From contig JAUVXU010000005.1 of NCBI GenBank assembly GCA_030603445.1, forward strand, positions 40,926-104,925: a stretch of DNA of 64,000 bases, written 5' to 3'. Below the pieces are notes generated by a model that worked only from the letters and a program-made list of their open reading frames with translations, did no database searches and had not been told where the DNA came from. Position 1 is the first letter of the stretch. The number at the start of each line of letters is the position of its first letter. Both the position numbers and the translations under genes were made by a program. This document shows, one piece after another, positions 16,226 through 25,544 of the stretch. The stretch is from Methanomicrobia archaeon. Its GTDB lineage: Archaea; Methanobacteriota_B; Thermococci; Methanofastidiosales; NM3.

Positions 16226-16748
16226 TTACCTTATAGATGCACCAAAGCCATGAGTCGGGCCCATATTTATCCTCAAGAGTTCCTGAAGGGTCGTAGATGA
16301 CAAGTTTCATCGGTCCGCCAGCACTAGGTTTATTTGAAAAACTTATTGCAAGTTCGCTGTCCTGGTAGCCTATTACCAATAATAAAACATCCTTGTATTC
16401 CACCATATCAGTATAGGGTATGTTTACAGTTCTGCCTTGGATATTTGTAAATATAACAGACAGCTCATCCTTTGATTCATCTTCAGACAGCTTTAGGAAT
16501 GTCTCAATAAAATCATAGATATAAACACATTTGTAGATATGGTTTTGATGCTGCCATACGTCGTATATAGGAATATCTAGTGTATCACATTGTTTTTCTA
16601 TCTCATCCATTGTTATGCGCATCTCACTAGGAGGAGTTTGTAAGACTATTATAGAAGATTGTTGAGGCGCGTATACAAATGAAAAAATTACAACGCCCAT
16701 TAACAATAGTATAACCATCAAAAAAGGAAACTTAAACAGGGACCTCAT
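16197..16748 (-). CDS. Membrane-anchored exported protein, possibly sulfite-oxidase (SUOX)-fold-like
   Basis: A 183-residue protein with an N-terminal hydrophobic segment (about 8-27) acting as signal or anchor, and the rest outside. The segment SAGGPMKLVIYDPSG and the late WLWCIYKVTIL resemble the end of molybdopterin oxidoreductase SUOX-fold domains (GGPLRLV...WVKWV). The catalytic cysteine context is not visible, so a cofactor-free relative is more likely. Function unknown. Confidence 0.45.
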   Translation of the reverse strand: MRSLFKFPFLMVILLLMGVVIFSFVYAPQQSSIIVLQTPPSEMRITMDEIEKQCDTLDIPIYDVWQHQNHIYKCVYIYDFIETFLKLSEDESKDELSVIFTNIQGRTVNIPYTDMVEYKDVLLLVIGYQDSELAISFSNKPSAGGPMKLVIYDPSGTLEDKYGPDSWLWCIYKVTILYPTVAP

Positions 16749-16785
16749 TCTATTCCCATTCTAATGTGCTACTATAAAAACGTTA

Positions 16786-17400
16786 TTACATCATGCATAG
16801 TATATCAAATATTATCGATGTGGACCAGTGCAGCAAAAATGATGGCAAAATGCTCCTTGACTCTCTGTCAACATGGCCAAACGCCAGCCCTGCAAAGAAA
16901 GAATAAAACACTTCATTTATGGGTTTTCCAATATGAACATATGTGTATGGGAGCGCTTGAATAAGTATTGCCCAACGGCCTGATCTCTTAAGCCCGGACA
17001 TCATAAAACCCCTAAAGAAAAATTCAGTGGAAAGCATCAAAACACCGACTAATAGCTCCCAGTAAATAAATTCATGCCAAGACCCAAAAACAAAACGGGG
17101 GTAGTAAAGTCTGAAAGCCTCCATTCGGGACCCTACAAGCATGAAGGGAATTGCTATTAGGAAAAGAATAATAAAATAACGTTTTACTAATGCCTTATCC
17201 CCGAGAGAAAGGCCGTATGAAGCAAGTTTCTTTCTCAATAATAACAATATCCCTACAGGGATTATTAGATAAAAAACAGCTTCTTTGCATATGAAACCCT
17301 TGAATGTATAAGAATGCAATGACCGATTAACATACAGCAATGCTAAAGATGCTGCCAAGAAAAAGAAGAATTCATAAGTCTTCCCATTTTTCATAAACAT
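16786..17400 (-). CDS. CPBP-family (CAAX protease/Abi-like) membrane protein with degenerate motifs
   Basis: A 204-residue protein with six or more hydrophobic helices. Motif 1 of CPBP intramembrane proteases, EExxxR, appears as STEFFFRGFMM, with Thr in place of the first glutamate. Motif 2 (FxxxH) is YTYVH, and HWSTSIIFD near the C-terminus stands in for motif 3. The family includes Rce1-type prenyl-protein proteases and bacteriocin-immunity proteins. With the first glutamate lost, activity is doubtful. ATG 17394 is an alternative start. Confidence 0.6.
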   Translation of the reverse strand: MFMKNGKTYEFFFFLAASLALLYVNRSLHSYTFKGFICKEAVFYLIIPVGILLLLRKKLASYGLSLGDKALVKRYFIILFLIAIPFMLVGSRMEAFRLYYPRFVFGSWHEFIYWELLVGVLMLSTEFFFRGFMMSGLKRSGRWAILIQALPYTYVHIGKPINEVFYSFFAGLAFGHVDRESRSILPSFLLHWSTSIIFDILCMM

Positions 17401-17566
17401 AGGGCATCAAGATATTATAAAAACATTTGCAGTAATTAGCAAAATAAGGCAACTCATGCGCTTTATTTTAGGTCCAATTAAGAGATAAAATATAGGATGT
17501 TACGACCTTAATTTTCTAAAGTGATACCAAAAGAATTAATAGGGCTTTTATATGTAGTATTGTACA

Positions 17567-18322
17567 ATGGAAGATGAGAAATACGAGAGCGGCTTTGTTG
17601 ACAAGATACTTGGCGATATATTTTATACAACTACGCAAAAAATCCGAGATGAGATAACCAATATAGCACATGTAGATAAAAATACACATATACTTAATGT
17701 AGCATGCAGAAGCGGAGAAACAGCATTTTTCTTGGCAAAAGAGTTTGGATGCGATGTCATTGGAATTGATTTTTTTGCTGCCCATATTAAAGAAGCAGAA
17801 AAGATTGCACGCAGGGAAAAACTCACAAAAAAAGTAACTTTCAAGAAATGTCATGCTGAAAATATCCCCTTTGATGAGAATACTTTTGATCTTGTAATCC
17901 TAGAACGTTCCTTATCCTGCTACTATAATAAACCAAAGATTATTGAAGAATGTGTAAGGGTGTTGAAAAAAGGGGGAATATTCGCAATGGCCGACTTCAC
18001 GGTAGACCATATATCTGAAGAAGACAAAAATGAACTAAAGGAACTTACCTGCCTTGCAACAGCCTTATCAAACACAGAATATATGGAGCTGATGAAAAAC
18101 CAGCACCTTACAGACATTAAAAACATTTCAAAAGAAGACATTGCTGAAAAAAACACAAAGATATTAATGCAAAAATGGAAGAAGATTCGCCTATTCTCAA
18201 ACATTTTCCTCAAAGTATCATCAGTAGATGCAGGAAAATTCGAGATCATAATGCGAAAAGGCGAAAAGATAATAAAAGAACGTAGGCTTGGATATATGCT
18301 CTTTTATGGCAAAAAAGCCTAA
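17567..18322 (+). CDS. Class I SAM-dependent methyltransferase
   Basis: A 251-residue protein with a Rossmann methyltransferase domain. Motif I is ILNVACRSGETAFFLA (a variant of DVGCGxG), VIGIDF is the acidic end of strand 2, ENTFDLVILERSL is motif post-II, and RVLKKGGIFAMADF is motif III. It resembles UbiE/small-molecule methyltransferases. The last 80 residues are family-specific and unassigned. A TATA-like TTTTATATG lies about 20 bases before the ATG, suggesting a leaderless mRNA. The substrate is unknown. The stop overlaps the convergent radical SAM gene by four bases. Confidence 0.75.
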   Translation: MEDEKYESGFVDKILGDIFYTTTQKIRDEITNIAHVDKNTHILNVACRSGETAFFLAKEFGCDVIGIDFFAAHIKEAEKIARREKLTKKVTFKKCHAENIPFDENTFDLVILERSLSCYYNKPKIIEECVRVLKKGGIFAMADFTVDHISEEDKNELKELTCLATALSNTEYMELMKNQHLTDIKNISKEDIAEKNTKILMQKWKKIRLFSNIFLKVSSVDAGKFEIIMRKGEKIIKERRLGYMLFYGKKA

Positions 18323-19371
18323 AGAATCTCTTTTTCAACTAGTATTCGATTGTGGATTGGGTATTCCTTAACTATGGAGAATTCTAAGTCTTTATCTTCC
18401 AGTATATCCTTTAGCTCTTCAGTAGCAGCCCAGCTTGTCAACACCTTTGTCCCACATACCATGACCATGTCGTCGTCACGCTCGAAATACTCATTTATGG
18501 CGTCTATAACTTGATTCCGTTTTGGTAGTGTAAATGCCTCTATCTCTCCTCGAACTATCAAACCGTCCTCATCCACATCCTCATACTTCGCTTTTACATT
18601 GTTTGCGCGGCGCTTGAGACGTTCGCGCAGCTGTACTCCATCCTTAAATCCAGAAGAACAGTAGTGCACCGACAAATCCAAATCCTGTGTTTCCTTTATT
18701 ACCTCAAGTGCTATCTCTTCGCTTCCAAGGACTGAATTGGAGTTATCGGAAAATCTCATTCCAAGCTTTCTAAGAGCAGATGCATTTGTCTCAGAATACT
18801 CAAGTTCGTTGATGTTAAGAAATTTTACCCCTATATTATCCAGATAAGCTGCAAATTCGAGTATTTCCTCCTTCTTATCAGGTATAACAGGTATCTCTGC
18901 ACCCACATCAAGATCATATGCCAGCGCTAGATCCAATTTACCCCAATTTTCCTTTTTAGGATGGAACCTTATCTCATCTATGACATTTTCAAGATAACCT
19001 AGCGCCATTTTATCCACTAACGTGCCAGATGTGTAAAGGTGAATGTGGTGGTCCTTAAATGTGTCTTTTAAAAGTGTGGCATATGTTATAGTATCATCAA
19101 GGACCATGATGGGGTCTCCCCCGGTTATTCCGGTCCCCATGGCCCCGCTCTTGTATGCCTCATCGATTATTTCATCCTTATTTGTTATCCTGCGCTCGTT
19201 GGCCCATGTATCCCAACTGCCTTTTCTCTTCTTTGAAAGTGGACAATAATAACAGTCCTCAAGGCATATACCATTCATGAACAGGACAAGTTTTGCACCC
19301 TTTGCACACTGCATGCATCCTTTGGGAAGTGTCCCATTGTATGTCCCTTCAGGAAAAGCTTCCATATGCAT
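18319..19371 (-). CDS. Uncharacterised archaeal radical SAM protein (COG2108-like)
   Basis: A protein of about 350 residues. The iron-sulfur site is CLEDCYYC (CxxxCxxC), preceded by CMQCAKGAKLVLF, a conserved second cysteine pair of this family. GITGGDPIM is the glycine-rich SAM motif. The first two thirds form the radical SAM barrel and the last third is a separate domain. The reaction is unknown. The track start at 19377 is TTG. ATG codons follow at 19371 and 19365, and I take the first. Its promoter region is shared with tRNA-Arg. Confidence 0.75.
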   Translation of the reverse strand: MHMEAFPEGTYNGTLPKGCMQCAKGAKLVLFMNGICLEDCYYCPLSKKRKGSWDTWANERRITNKDEIIDEAYKSGAMGTGITGGDPIMVLDDTITYATLLKDTFKDHHIHLYTSGTLVDKMALGYLENVIDEIRFHPKKENWGKLDLALAYDLDVGAEIPVIPDKKEEILEFAAYLDNIGVKFLNINELEYSETNASALRKLGMRFSDNSNSVLGSEEIALEVIKETQDLDLSVHYCSSGFKDGVQLRERLKRRANNVKAKYEDVDEDGLIVRGEIEAFTLPKRNQVIDAINEYFERDDDMVMVCGTKVLTSWAATEELKDILEDKDLEFSIVKEYPIHNRILVEKEIL

Positions 19372-19387
19372 ATACAAACATAAAAAG

Positions 19388-19397
19388 ATTTAAATAA
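19388..19397. promoter_or_regulatory. Symmetric TATA element between radical SAM gene and tRNA-Arg
   Basis: ATTTAAATAA reads as an AT-rich TATA box in both directions. It is about 30 bases upstream of the tRNA and about 17-20 bases from the ATGs of the divergent gene. Confidence 0.4.
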
Positions 19398-19423
19398 GTT
19401 TTCTGTACAGACTGATACTGCGT

Positions 19424-19496
19424 GCCCTCGTGGTCTAGTGGATACGATGTTAGCTTGCGGAGCTGAAGATCCCGAGTTCGAATCTCGGCGAGGGCG
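19424..19496 (+). tRNA. tRNA-Arg (anticodon GCG)
   Basis: A 73-base cloverleaf. The acceptor stem is GCCCTCG/CGAGGGC. The anticodon stem TTAGC/GCTGA has loop TTGCGGA (anticodon GCG, codons CGC/CGU). The T-arm is CCGAG-TTCGAAT-CTCGG, with discriminator G. CCA is not encoded and there is no intron. Confidence 0.93.
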
Positions 19497-19587
19497 CCTT
19501 TCTAAGATTATTTAATAGAAACGTTGCATAGCATAATGCTCGCGCTGGCAAAGGTAAAGGATTTCTTATAAACAGATTTTATAAAAA

Positions 19588-19743
19588 CTAGATAGCAGCT
19601 TTCTTTAGATCTGTATTTTTTAAAATATCGGGCTGGATATCTGAAACAATATCCAAAGAAATTATCTCTTTGCTAGAAGAGATTACATCTTTATCATGTT
19701 TATCCAACTTCATCATGTAGTCCATGCCCATGCTCTGCACCAT
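19588..19743 (-). CDS. Possible 51-residue small protein
   Basis: A 51-codon frame with ATG at 19743, starting MVQSMGMDYMMKLDKHDKD, then an acidic, Ile-rich helix-like stretch and a basic end. The codon use looks ordinary for this genome. A TATA-like TTATATAA lies about 40 bases upstream. It fills the middle of a 417-base gap that otherwise has no gene. I recognise no family. The rest of the gap (19497-19587, 19744-19976) shows nothing beyond promoters. Confidence 0.35.
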   Translation of the reverse strand: MVQSMGMDYMMKLDKHDKDVISSSKEIISLDIVSDIQPDILKNTDLKKAAI

Positions 19744-19976
19744 AAAAAAAATACTATATCAATTACTTCATTTTCATACATTATATAATAACCTTTTCCC
19801 TTATCTTAAGTTATAATATGTAAAGATGAAATAGAAGCGCCTTCTGCTTAGCTCCTCAAAAACGTTTAAAAGATGGTGGTACAAACTAAAGATAGAATTC
19901 TTTTAACTCATGGATGCTAGATATATCTCTTAGTAGGTCCAGATTAGAATATGTAACAAATTCTGGTGAAACCCAT

Positions 19977-20855
19977 ATGGAATCGAAGGAAAGCCTTATT
20001 GGGGTAATATACACGCTCGTGGCTGTGGTACTTTGGAGCATTATTGGGCTATTTGTGCGCCAGATACCAGAAATTGGGCCTGGATTAAACGTGTTTTACA
20101 GATTTGTATTTGCAACAGCGGCATTATTTCTATACGCACTGTCCCAAGGAAAACTAAATACTCTGCGCATCAAAAAGAGGGAACTGCCACAATTGATCAT
20201 TCCTGGTTTTTTATTATCCTTTACCATGTATACGTATACAATAGGATTGAAGACAACGACAATCGCAAACACTGTCTTTTTGCAACAGCTTGCACCAATT
20301 TATGTCCTAGTGTTAACTTACCTGTTCCTCGATGAGCGTGTTACAAAGCATACTGCAAGTGCGGTGGGTATAGGCATTTGCGGTGGGCTTGTGATACTAG
20401 CATTTGACTATGGGTCCGCCGCAATAGGAGGCAGTCACTTCTACGGAGATATCATAGCCACCATATCAGGATTTGGATGGGCAACCTACACCATATCAAT
20501 GCGTATATTAGGAAAGAGGCTAGATGGGCTAAAATCTACATTCTGGGTGTTTCTCTTAGGCACAGTAATCATGTCCCCTTTTAGCATCGAATCTGGCACC
20601 CTGACGCCTTTTTCCATGTTCATGCTACTAATCCTCGGAATCCTCTGTACTGCGTTGCCTTTCATATTGTATAACATTGCACTAAGGCACCTGGAAGCAG
20701 CCAGAGCCTCCGTGATAGTGCTTCTGGAAGGCGTGATGAGCGGCATATGGGCTTACATCATACTTAATGAAAATGTAAATTTAGGGACCATCCTTGGAGG
20801 CGCACTAATAATTGTCGCCACAGGGATAATCCTTATGGAAAAAAAGAATAAATAA
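19977..20855 (+). CDS. EamA/DMT-family transporter
   Basis: A 292-residue membrane protein with ten predicted helices in two homologous EamA halves, each ending in a YLFLDERV- or YIILNENVNLG-type motif. This is the signature of drug/metabolite transporters. The direction and cargo are unknown, and many relatives export amino acids or metabolites. I chose ATG 19977 because the first helix begins soon after it and GGTGA lies eight bases before. The frame can extend to 19914 with a poorly hydrophobic prefix. Confidence 0.85.
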   Translation: MESKESLIGVIYTLVAVVLWSIIGLFVRQIPEIGPGLNVFYRFVFATAALFLYALSQGKLNTLRIKKRELPQLIIPGFLLSFTMYTYTIGLKTTTIANTVFLQQLAPIYVLVLTYLFLDERVTKHTASAVGIGICGGLVILAFDYGSAAIGGSHFYGDIIATISGFGWATYTISMRILGKRLDGLKSTFWVFLLGTVIMSPFSIESGTLTPFSMFMLLILGILCTALPFILYNIALRHLEAARASVIVLLEGVMSGIWAYIILNENVNLGTILGGALIIVATGIILMEKKNK

Positions 20856-20865
20856 AAAACATTAT

Positions 20866-21957
20866 TTATTTTTTCATTGCTTCCCAGATTATATGCGATA
20901 TGTCCTCCACAGGGGTATTTATATTCATTTCCTCCTTGACGCCATCAAAATGGTGTAGGCAAAAAGGACAATATGTCACTATCTTATCTGAATCGCCGGC
21001 CTTGTCAAACGACACCGCCGCTATTTTATTCGCAATTTCCGGATAATTGGGTTTTACCCCTGCAGGAGCGCCACAACAAAATCGTTCTTTGTTGAACGGC
21101 TCAGTAAACTTGAAACCTATTTTTCCAAGCAGTTCTCGCGGAATGTCATACATTGCTACCATTGGGCATGCATCTTTTACCATTACAGTTCCAGATTCCT
21201 TGTTAAACTGAATTTTTCCTTCATCATAAAGATCTTTGAAAAATTCAAGTGCATGCACTACTTCATACTTTGGTTCCCTGTATAATGTGGGATATACATT
21301 TTTTAGAACGCCGTAACAGGAAGGGCATGAAACAAGCAGCCTTTTCACTCCCTGGGATTCTACGTACAATGTATACTTCTTTGCAAGCTCCTTTGCCTCG
21401 TCCATGTGCCCGTTATCTATCAGAAAAAGACCGCAGCACAGCTCTTCTGACAGTATCTTTGGCTTAATTCCACATGAATTTAAGATCCTAATAGTGTCTT
21501 GTGCAATTCCTATGTTCTTAAAAGCAACCCAGCACCCCGCCATGTATGCAAGTGATGGATCGTCTGAAAACTCCAGGTCCTCAGTTACCCAACTTGCTAT
21601 GCGCCCTTCGTTATCAAGCCCTTTTGGATTATATTTGGTGGATATATTATTTGAGATATGCGACGTTTTTTGTGGCTCTCTTCCCTGTTTTGCAATAAGG
21701 CTTCTCTCGTATTGTATTATGCCTGTTATATCTATGTTAGAAGAGCATACATCATCACATGCCTTACATCTTGTGCATAAGTAAATTGAGTCCAACTCAT
21801 CCTTATCCAGTGGTTCGTTGTTCTCCACCTTGGTAAGTAGTTTTATTTTATTATCGGGAGAATATACTTCCTTATCAGAAACGACACAAATGGGGCATAT
21901 CTCCCTGCACTTGTCACACTCTGTGCAAGATTCTATTTGTTCTGTATAATCGGTCAT
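20866..21957 (-). CDS. HdrD/GlpC-like iron-sulfur protein with two CCG domains
   Basis: A 363-residue protein. The N-terminal ferredoxin part has two [4Fe-4S] sites (C11, C14, C17, C21 and C61, C64, C67, C71). Two cysteine-rich CCG domains follow, with CCGLF...CPSC and FCCGAP...CPFC. This is the HdrD/HdrB/GlpC/LutA architecture used for disulfide reduction or for passing electrons from dehydrogenases. No hdrE, hdrA or flavin dehydrogenase gene adjoins it, so the partner is unknown. There is no membrane segment, and it stands alone. Confidence 0.85.
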   Translation of the reverse strand: MTDYTEQIESCTECDKCREICPICVVSDKEVYSPDNKIKLLTKVENNEPLDKDELDSIYLCTRCKACDDVCSSNIDITGIIQYERSLIAKQGREPQKTSHISNNISTKYNPKGLDNEGRIASWVTEDLEFSDDPSLAYMAGCWVAFKNIGIAQDTIRILNSCGIKPKILSEELCCGLFLIDNGHMDEAKELAKKYTLYVESQGVKRLLVSCPSCYGVLKNVYPTLYREPKYEVVHALEFFKDLYDEGKIQFNKESGTVMVKDACPMVAMYDIPRELLGKIGFKFTEPFNKERFCCGAPAGVKPNYPEIANKIAAVSFDKAGDSDKIVTYCPFCLHHFDGVKEEMNINTPVEDISHIIWEAMKK

Positions 21958-22090
21958 GATATCGCCAGCTTAAAATATCCAATACCTAGCTCTAATATTA
22001 GTTTTTATAATTTATAAATAATCCGGTATATCTAGCATTCGCTAAACGTTTATATACTGCCTTCTCTTAAAGAATGCAAGGTGAAATTTC

Positions 22091-22582
22091 ATGAAACCAT
22101 ATCCTGTCCTTTTGATAGCAATCGCGCTTTTAGGATGCATCACAGGCGGACCCGGGGGAGAAGTGACTGAGGCAGGCGAACTTAAAGTATTCACTAATTT
22201 ATCGGAAGGTTTTAGCATTTCCTACCCCTTATCATGGGATGAGGACATTGAAGGTCAGATACTATTCGAAAAAGATGGGTTGCCCGCCTTAGGTATAAAG
22301 GAGAGCTTTGTAAAAGACAGGGAAAAAGAGATAGAACGCGTCAAGGAAAACTTCACGGATGATAACAACTACACAGTGATTAAAACCAGCATAGAATCCT
22401 ATAATGACATTTCTTTTGAACGGCTTGACATGTGGTACGATGATTCCGAAACAAAGCTTTATGCAATATTACTAATTACAATAAATGACAAACACCTCTA
22501 CCAGTTCCTCTATTTGGGGGAAGATGAAGCATCAACACAGGATGCCGTACTGCTGACAATAGGCACCCTGACATTCGTATAG
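22091..22582 (+). CDS. Lipoprotein with PsbP-like domain
   Basis: A 163-residue protein with a short hydrophobic signal ending in LLGC (Cys16), a lipobox, so probably lipid-anchored outside the cell. After a Gly-rich linker, residues from about 35 on (FTNLSEGFSISYPLSWDE) match the PsbP/LpqN-like fold, a small alpha-beta domain of unclear role in prokaryotes. A TATA box (TTTATATAC, about 22049) and AGGTGA before the ATG support expression. Confidence 0.65.
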   Translation: MKPYPVLLIAIALLGCITGGPGGEVTEAGELKVFTNLSEGFSISYPLSWDEDIEGQILFEKDGLPALGIKESFVKDREKEIERVKENFTDDNNYTVIKTSIESYNDISFERLDMWYDDSETKLYAILLITINDKHLYQFLYLGEDEASTQDAVLLTIGTLTFV

Positions 22583-22635
22583 GCGCATCCGGCTTTAAAG
22601 CAGATGTAAAATGTTAGTTATGGAATCTAAAAGAA

Positions 22636-23622
22636 CTATTTTACTTTCCTTAAAACAAAGATATGTCGTTCTAGGGACTTATGAACACGTACAATTAACT
22701 CATGTTCCACAACAAATCCGAATCTGGAAAAATCATAATGAATGGGCAAAACTATCACTGCCCTGTCCTTGCACCTGTCATATATTGAGAGAAATGATTG
22801 TTCATACAACACATCCCTTGAGCCATCCACAACAGTTGATTTCCCATACGGCACATCGGTCACCACAGTTTCAAATGTGCAAGGAAATGTTGCATCTATT
22901 TGTGTTGCATCGCCTTGGCGTATATCTCCATTTATGCCATAAAATTCTAAATTCCTCTTAGATCCATAGACCATCTTTTTTTCTATATCAATCCCAAAGA
23001 CATCGATTCCCATGAGCCCCGCTTCAATTAGAATACCACCAGTTCCACAGAAAGGATCTAGTACCTCCCTTGTGGATTGTGAAAGATTGACAAGAGCGCG
23101 TGCCATCCTCGGGTCAAGTGAAGATGGATGAAAGTACGGCCTATACTGGGGTTTTCTTTTTGCAAATGATTTGGTATCGTTGGCAATGATCTGTTTTCCA
23201 ACATAGATGGACCCGTTAACATGCAAGCCGAATACGAGCTGGGAGGGATTTGTTAGGTCGGTGGGCGCAGCCACATGCTCTGTTATTTGTCTAGACAACC
23301 TTTGCTCCTCTGATAGTGAATTGATCCCTTTGTCTATTTTTTTTACCCTAACACAAAAAGAGGTTTCATCCATAAGCGAGCATATGCGCAGAGGATCCAA
23401 AGTACCGGTTTCAGGGCGTATCTGCCCAAGTAGCTCCAGTACCTTATGTGTCATTGCAAGGCGTGAAAATAATTTGCAAGGCACAGCTTCGCTTTCTAGC
23501 AAAAGCATCTGTCTAGCTTCATCCTTTATCGTATAAGGAATAGAATAAGCATTGAAAATTGCCATTATCTCTGCACGTGCCACAGATTCATACTCTCCAT
23601 TAAGATAAAATAAATAGTCCAT
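22636..23622 (-). CDS. trmG10: tRNA (guanine(10)-N2)-dimethyltransferase
   Basis: A 328-residue protein with an N-terminal THUMP-type RNA-binding region (about 1-155) and a C-terminal Rossmann methyltransferase. VLDPFCGTGGILIEAGLMG is motif I, VFGIDIEKKMV is motif II, and TDVPYGKST is the catalytic DPPYG-like motif IV for N2-guanine methylation. It modifies G10 of tRNA. Just upstream on the same strand, eight bases away, is the biotin ligase gene. Confidence 0.9.
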   Translation of the reverse strand: MDYLFYLNGEYESVARAEIMAIFNAYSIPYTIKDEARQMLLLESEAVPCKLFSRLAMTHKVLELLGQIRPETGTLDPLRICSLMDETSFCVRVKKIDKGINSLSEEQRLSRQITEHVAAPTDLTNPSQLVFGLHVNGSIYVGKQIIANDTKSFAKRKPQYRPYFHPSSLDPRMARALVNLSQSTREVLDPFCGTGGILIEAGLMGIDVFGIDIEKKMVYGSKRNLEFYGINGDIRQGDATQIDATFPCTFETVVTDVPYGKSTVVDGSRDVLYEQSFLSIYDRCKDRAVIVLPIHYDFSRFGFVVEHELIVRVHKSLERHIFVLRKVK

Positions 23623-23630
23623 CCACCCAC

Positions 23631-24575
23631 CTACAATGGCCTCAAAAACTGCACATCGCCCACAAGTATCTCCTCACGCTTTTCATCAAACTCAAGGATA
23701 ATTGCTCCATCGTCGTTTATGTCAACTACTTTCCCGACCTTTTCGCTCCCGAGGAACGAGATACGGACGAACTTTCCTATCGTATTTGAAATACTTCTGG
23801 AATAGTCCATGATATTTTTAAAATCTTTTTGCTCAAAAAGAGTATATTCGGCCTTGGAAGTATTGAGCAAAGCAACTAGAAACTGGTTGCGGTCTACTGT
23901 CCTTGATAGTATATTCTTTATAGACGTGGCATTTATGTCTTCAGGCATATCATTATTGACATTTATCCCCACCCCAACCACAACATAATGGATAAGGTCT
24001 GTATCAGACGAAACAAGAATGGAAACGCCGCATAGTTTCTTTTCACCATAATAAACATCATTTGGCCACTTCATCTGCACCTTTATCCCATACACGCTAT
24101 CTAGTGCCTTGGCAACAGCATTAGCAGCTACGAAGTTTAGCACCGAAGCGTGGGACGGTTGGCAGCGTGGGCGCAATATAAACGAGAACCAAAGCCCGCC
24201 TGGGGGGGATAACCATTCCCTATCCATGCGCCCCCTTCCTGCATCCTGCACTTCAGATACTACGGACGTGAGCTCTGGTGCACCGTCAAGGGCTAATTTT
24301 TTTGCATATGTGTTTGTGGAACCAATCACATCAAAACTATAAACAGGCATGAAGCCTGTCTCCCTCTCTATAAATTCCGGGACAATAATATCTGGAAATG
24401 ATAATAATTGGTATCCCTTATTGGTGCGCGAAGTGATTACAAATCCTTTCCCTTTTAAGTATGCGACCCTCTTAGATACTGCCTGGCGCGTTATGCCTAA
24501 TTTTTTAGCTATATATTCCCCAGAAACAAAATTATCTTGATCATCCAAGAGAATTTTTAATACTTCGTCAGCCAT
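23631..24575 (-). CDS. birA: Biotin-protein ligase with N-terminal HTH (BirA type)
   Basis: A 314-residue protein. Residues 1-60 form a winged helix (LGITRQAVSKRVAYLKGKG). The ligase domain has GSTNTYAK, QDAGRGRMDREW (the biotin-AMP loop), KWPNDVYYGEKKLCG, and a C-terminal SH3-like cap. It attaches biotin to carboxylases or decarboxylases. The HTH suggests it can also act as a repressor. No carboxylase or biotin gene is in the window. It lies between trmG10 and the RraA-like gene on the same strand. Confidence 0.92.
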   Translation of the reverse strand: MADEVLKILLDDQDNFVSGEYIAKKLGITRQAVSKRVAYLKGKGFVITSRTNKGYQLLSFPDIIVPEFIERETGFMPVYSFDVIGSTNTYAKKLALDGAPELTSVVSEVQDAGRGRMDREWLSPPGGLWFSFILRPRCQPSHASVLNFVAANAVAKALDSVYGIKVQMKWPNDVYYGEKKLCGVSILVSSDTDLIHYVVVGVGINVNNDMPEDINATSIKNILSRTVDRNQFLVALLNTSKAEYTLFEQKDFKNIMDYSRSISNTIGKFVRISFLGSEKVGKVVDINDDGAIILEFDEKREEILVGDVQFLRPL

Positions 24576-24615
24576 TGCTTACAACAAAAAGAAAGAGAAA
24601 ATAAAAATATTGCTA

Positions 24616-25296
24616 TTAAAATCCCATATCCTTGATAAGCTCGTTAAGAAGCGTTACATCCTCTCGCTCTTTTTTCAAAACTATCTTCCCTAGACTAAAG
24701 ATATCATAAAGCGATTTTCCACTGCTTATTTCCTTTTTAATTTTCTCTTCCATCTCAAGTGAATCCTTGGCCTTGGACAAGACATGATCAATATACTTAT
24801 CGGATATGACAACAATGCCATCGTCATCCCCTAGTATGTAGTCTCCTGGCCTAACTGTTGCTCCCCCACATGTTATGGTAGTTTCCAGTTCGCCAATAGA
24901 ACAAATAGAACCATCCCTGGGAGATGAAGCTATGGCGTAGATTGGAAAGTCTAGCTCTCGTATTGAATCTAGGTCCCTGACTGAGCCATCAATTATGACA
25001 GCGGCGATATTTTTCATTTTCGCCTCTAAGGTCATTAAACTTCCCCAAATGGCAGCCTCTGTATATCCGCCCCCATCTATTACAATGATCGAGCCCTTTG
25101 GTGCATCATGAAGTGCCCAATAGCAAGTCAACATGTCTCCTGGGGGCGTTGTTGCCGTAAAAGCCCTACCAACTACCTTAGTGCCTACTTCAAATGGTTT
25201 TATAGATGAATGCATTATACCTTTTCCACCTAACACATCGGCAGCAGAAGCTGTCGTTATTTTTTTTAATGCCACCAAATTTTCATGCGTTCCCAT
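24616..25296 (-). CDS. RraA-like protein (4-hydroxy-4-methyl-2-oxoglutarate aldolase fold)
   Basis: A 226-residue protein of the RraA/HMG-aldolase fold. It has GDMLTCYWALHDAPKGSIIVIDGGG, GSLMTLEAKMKNIAAVIIDGSVRDLDSI (the Arg/Asp active-site segment) and VRPGDYILGDDDGIVVI. In some archaea this domain is fused to hexulose-6-phosphate synthase, but here it is alone. It could be an aldolase, a phosphosugar enzyme or an RNase regulator. A GGGAGGA ribosome binding site precedes the ATG. Confidence 0.82.
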   Translation of the reverse strand: MGTHENLVALKKITTASAADVLGGKGIMHSSIKPFEVGTKVVGRAFTATTPPGDMLTCYWALHDAPKGSIIVIDGGGYTEAAIWGSLMTLEAKMKNIAAVIIDGSVRDLDSIRELDFPIYAIASSPRDGSICSIGELETTITCGGATVRPGDYILGDDDGIVVISDKYIDHVLSKAKDSLEMEEKIKKEISSGKSLYDIFSLGKIVLKKEREDVTLLNELIKDMGF

Positions 25297-25466
25297 AGAA
25301 TATTCCTCCCATGATAATATACTATTTTAAAATATATAAATTTTTGTCATGCCTGCTGGCAAGGGTAGCTAAAAAATCTACAAAAAAACAGAGGTAAACC
25401 AATATACAGTTTGTTAACTGGTTTTGTAAAATCTCTTAAATCATTAGTTATTATAAACAGAAAAAG

Positions 25467-25540
<74 letters not shown>

Positions 25541-25544
25541 CTTG

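Noticed and set aside
17516..17854. Minus-strand Phe/Cys-rich frame over the methyltransferase gene
   Set aside because: Antisense to motif I of the methyltransferase. No promoter or start support.
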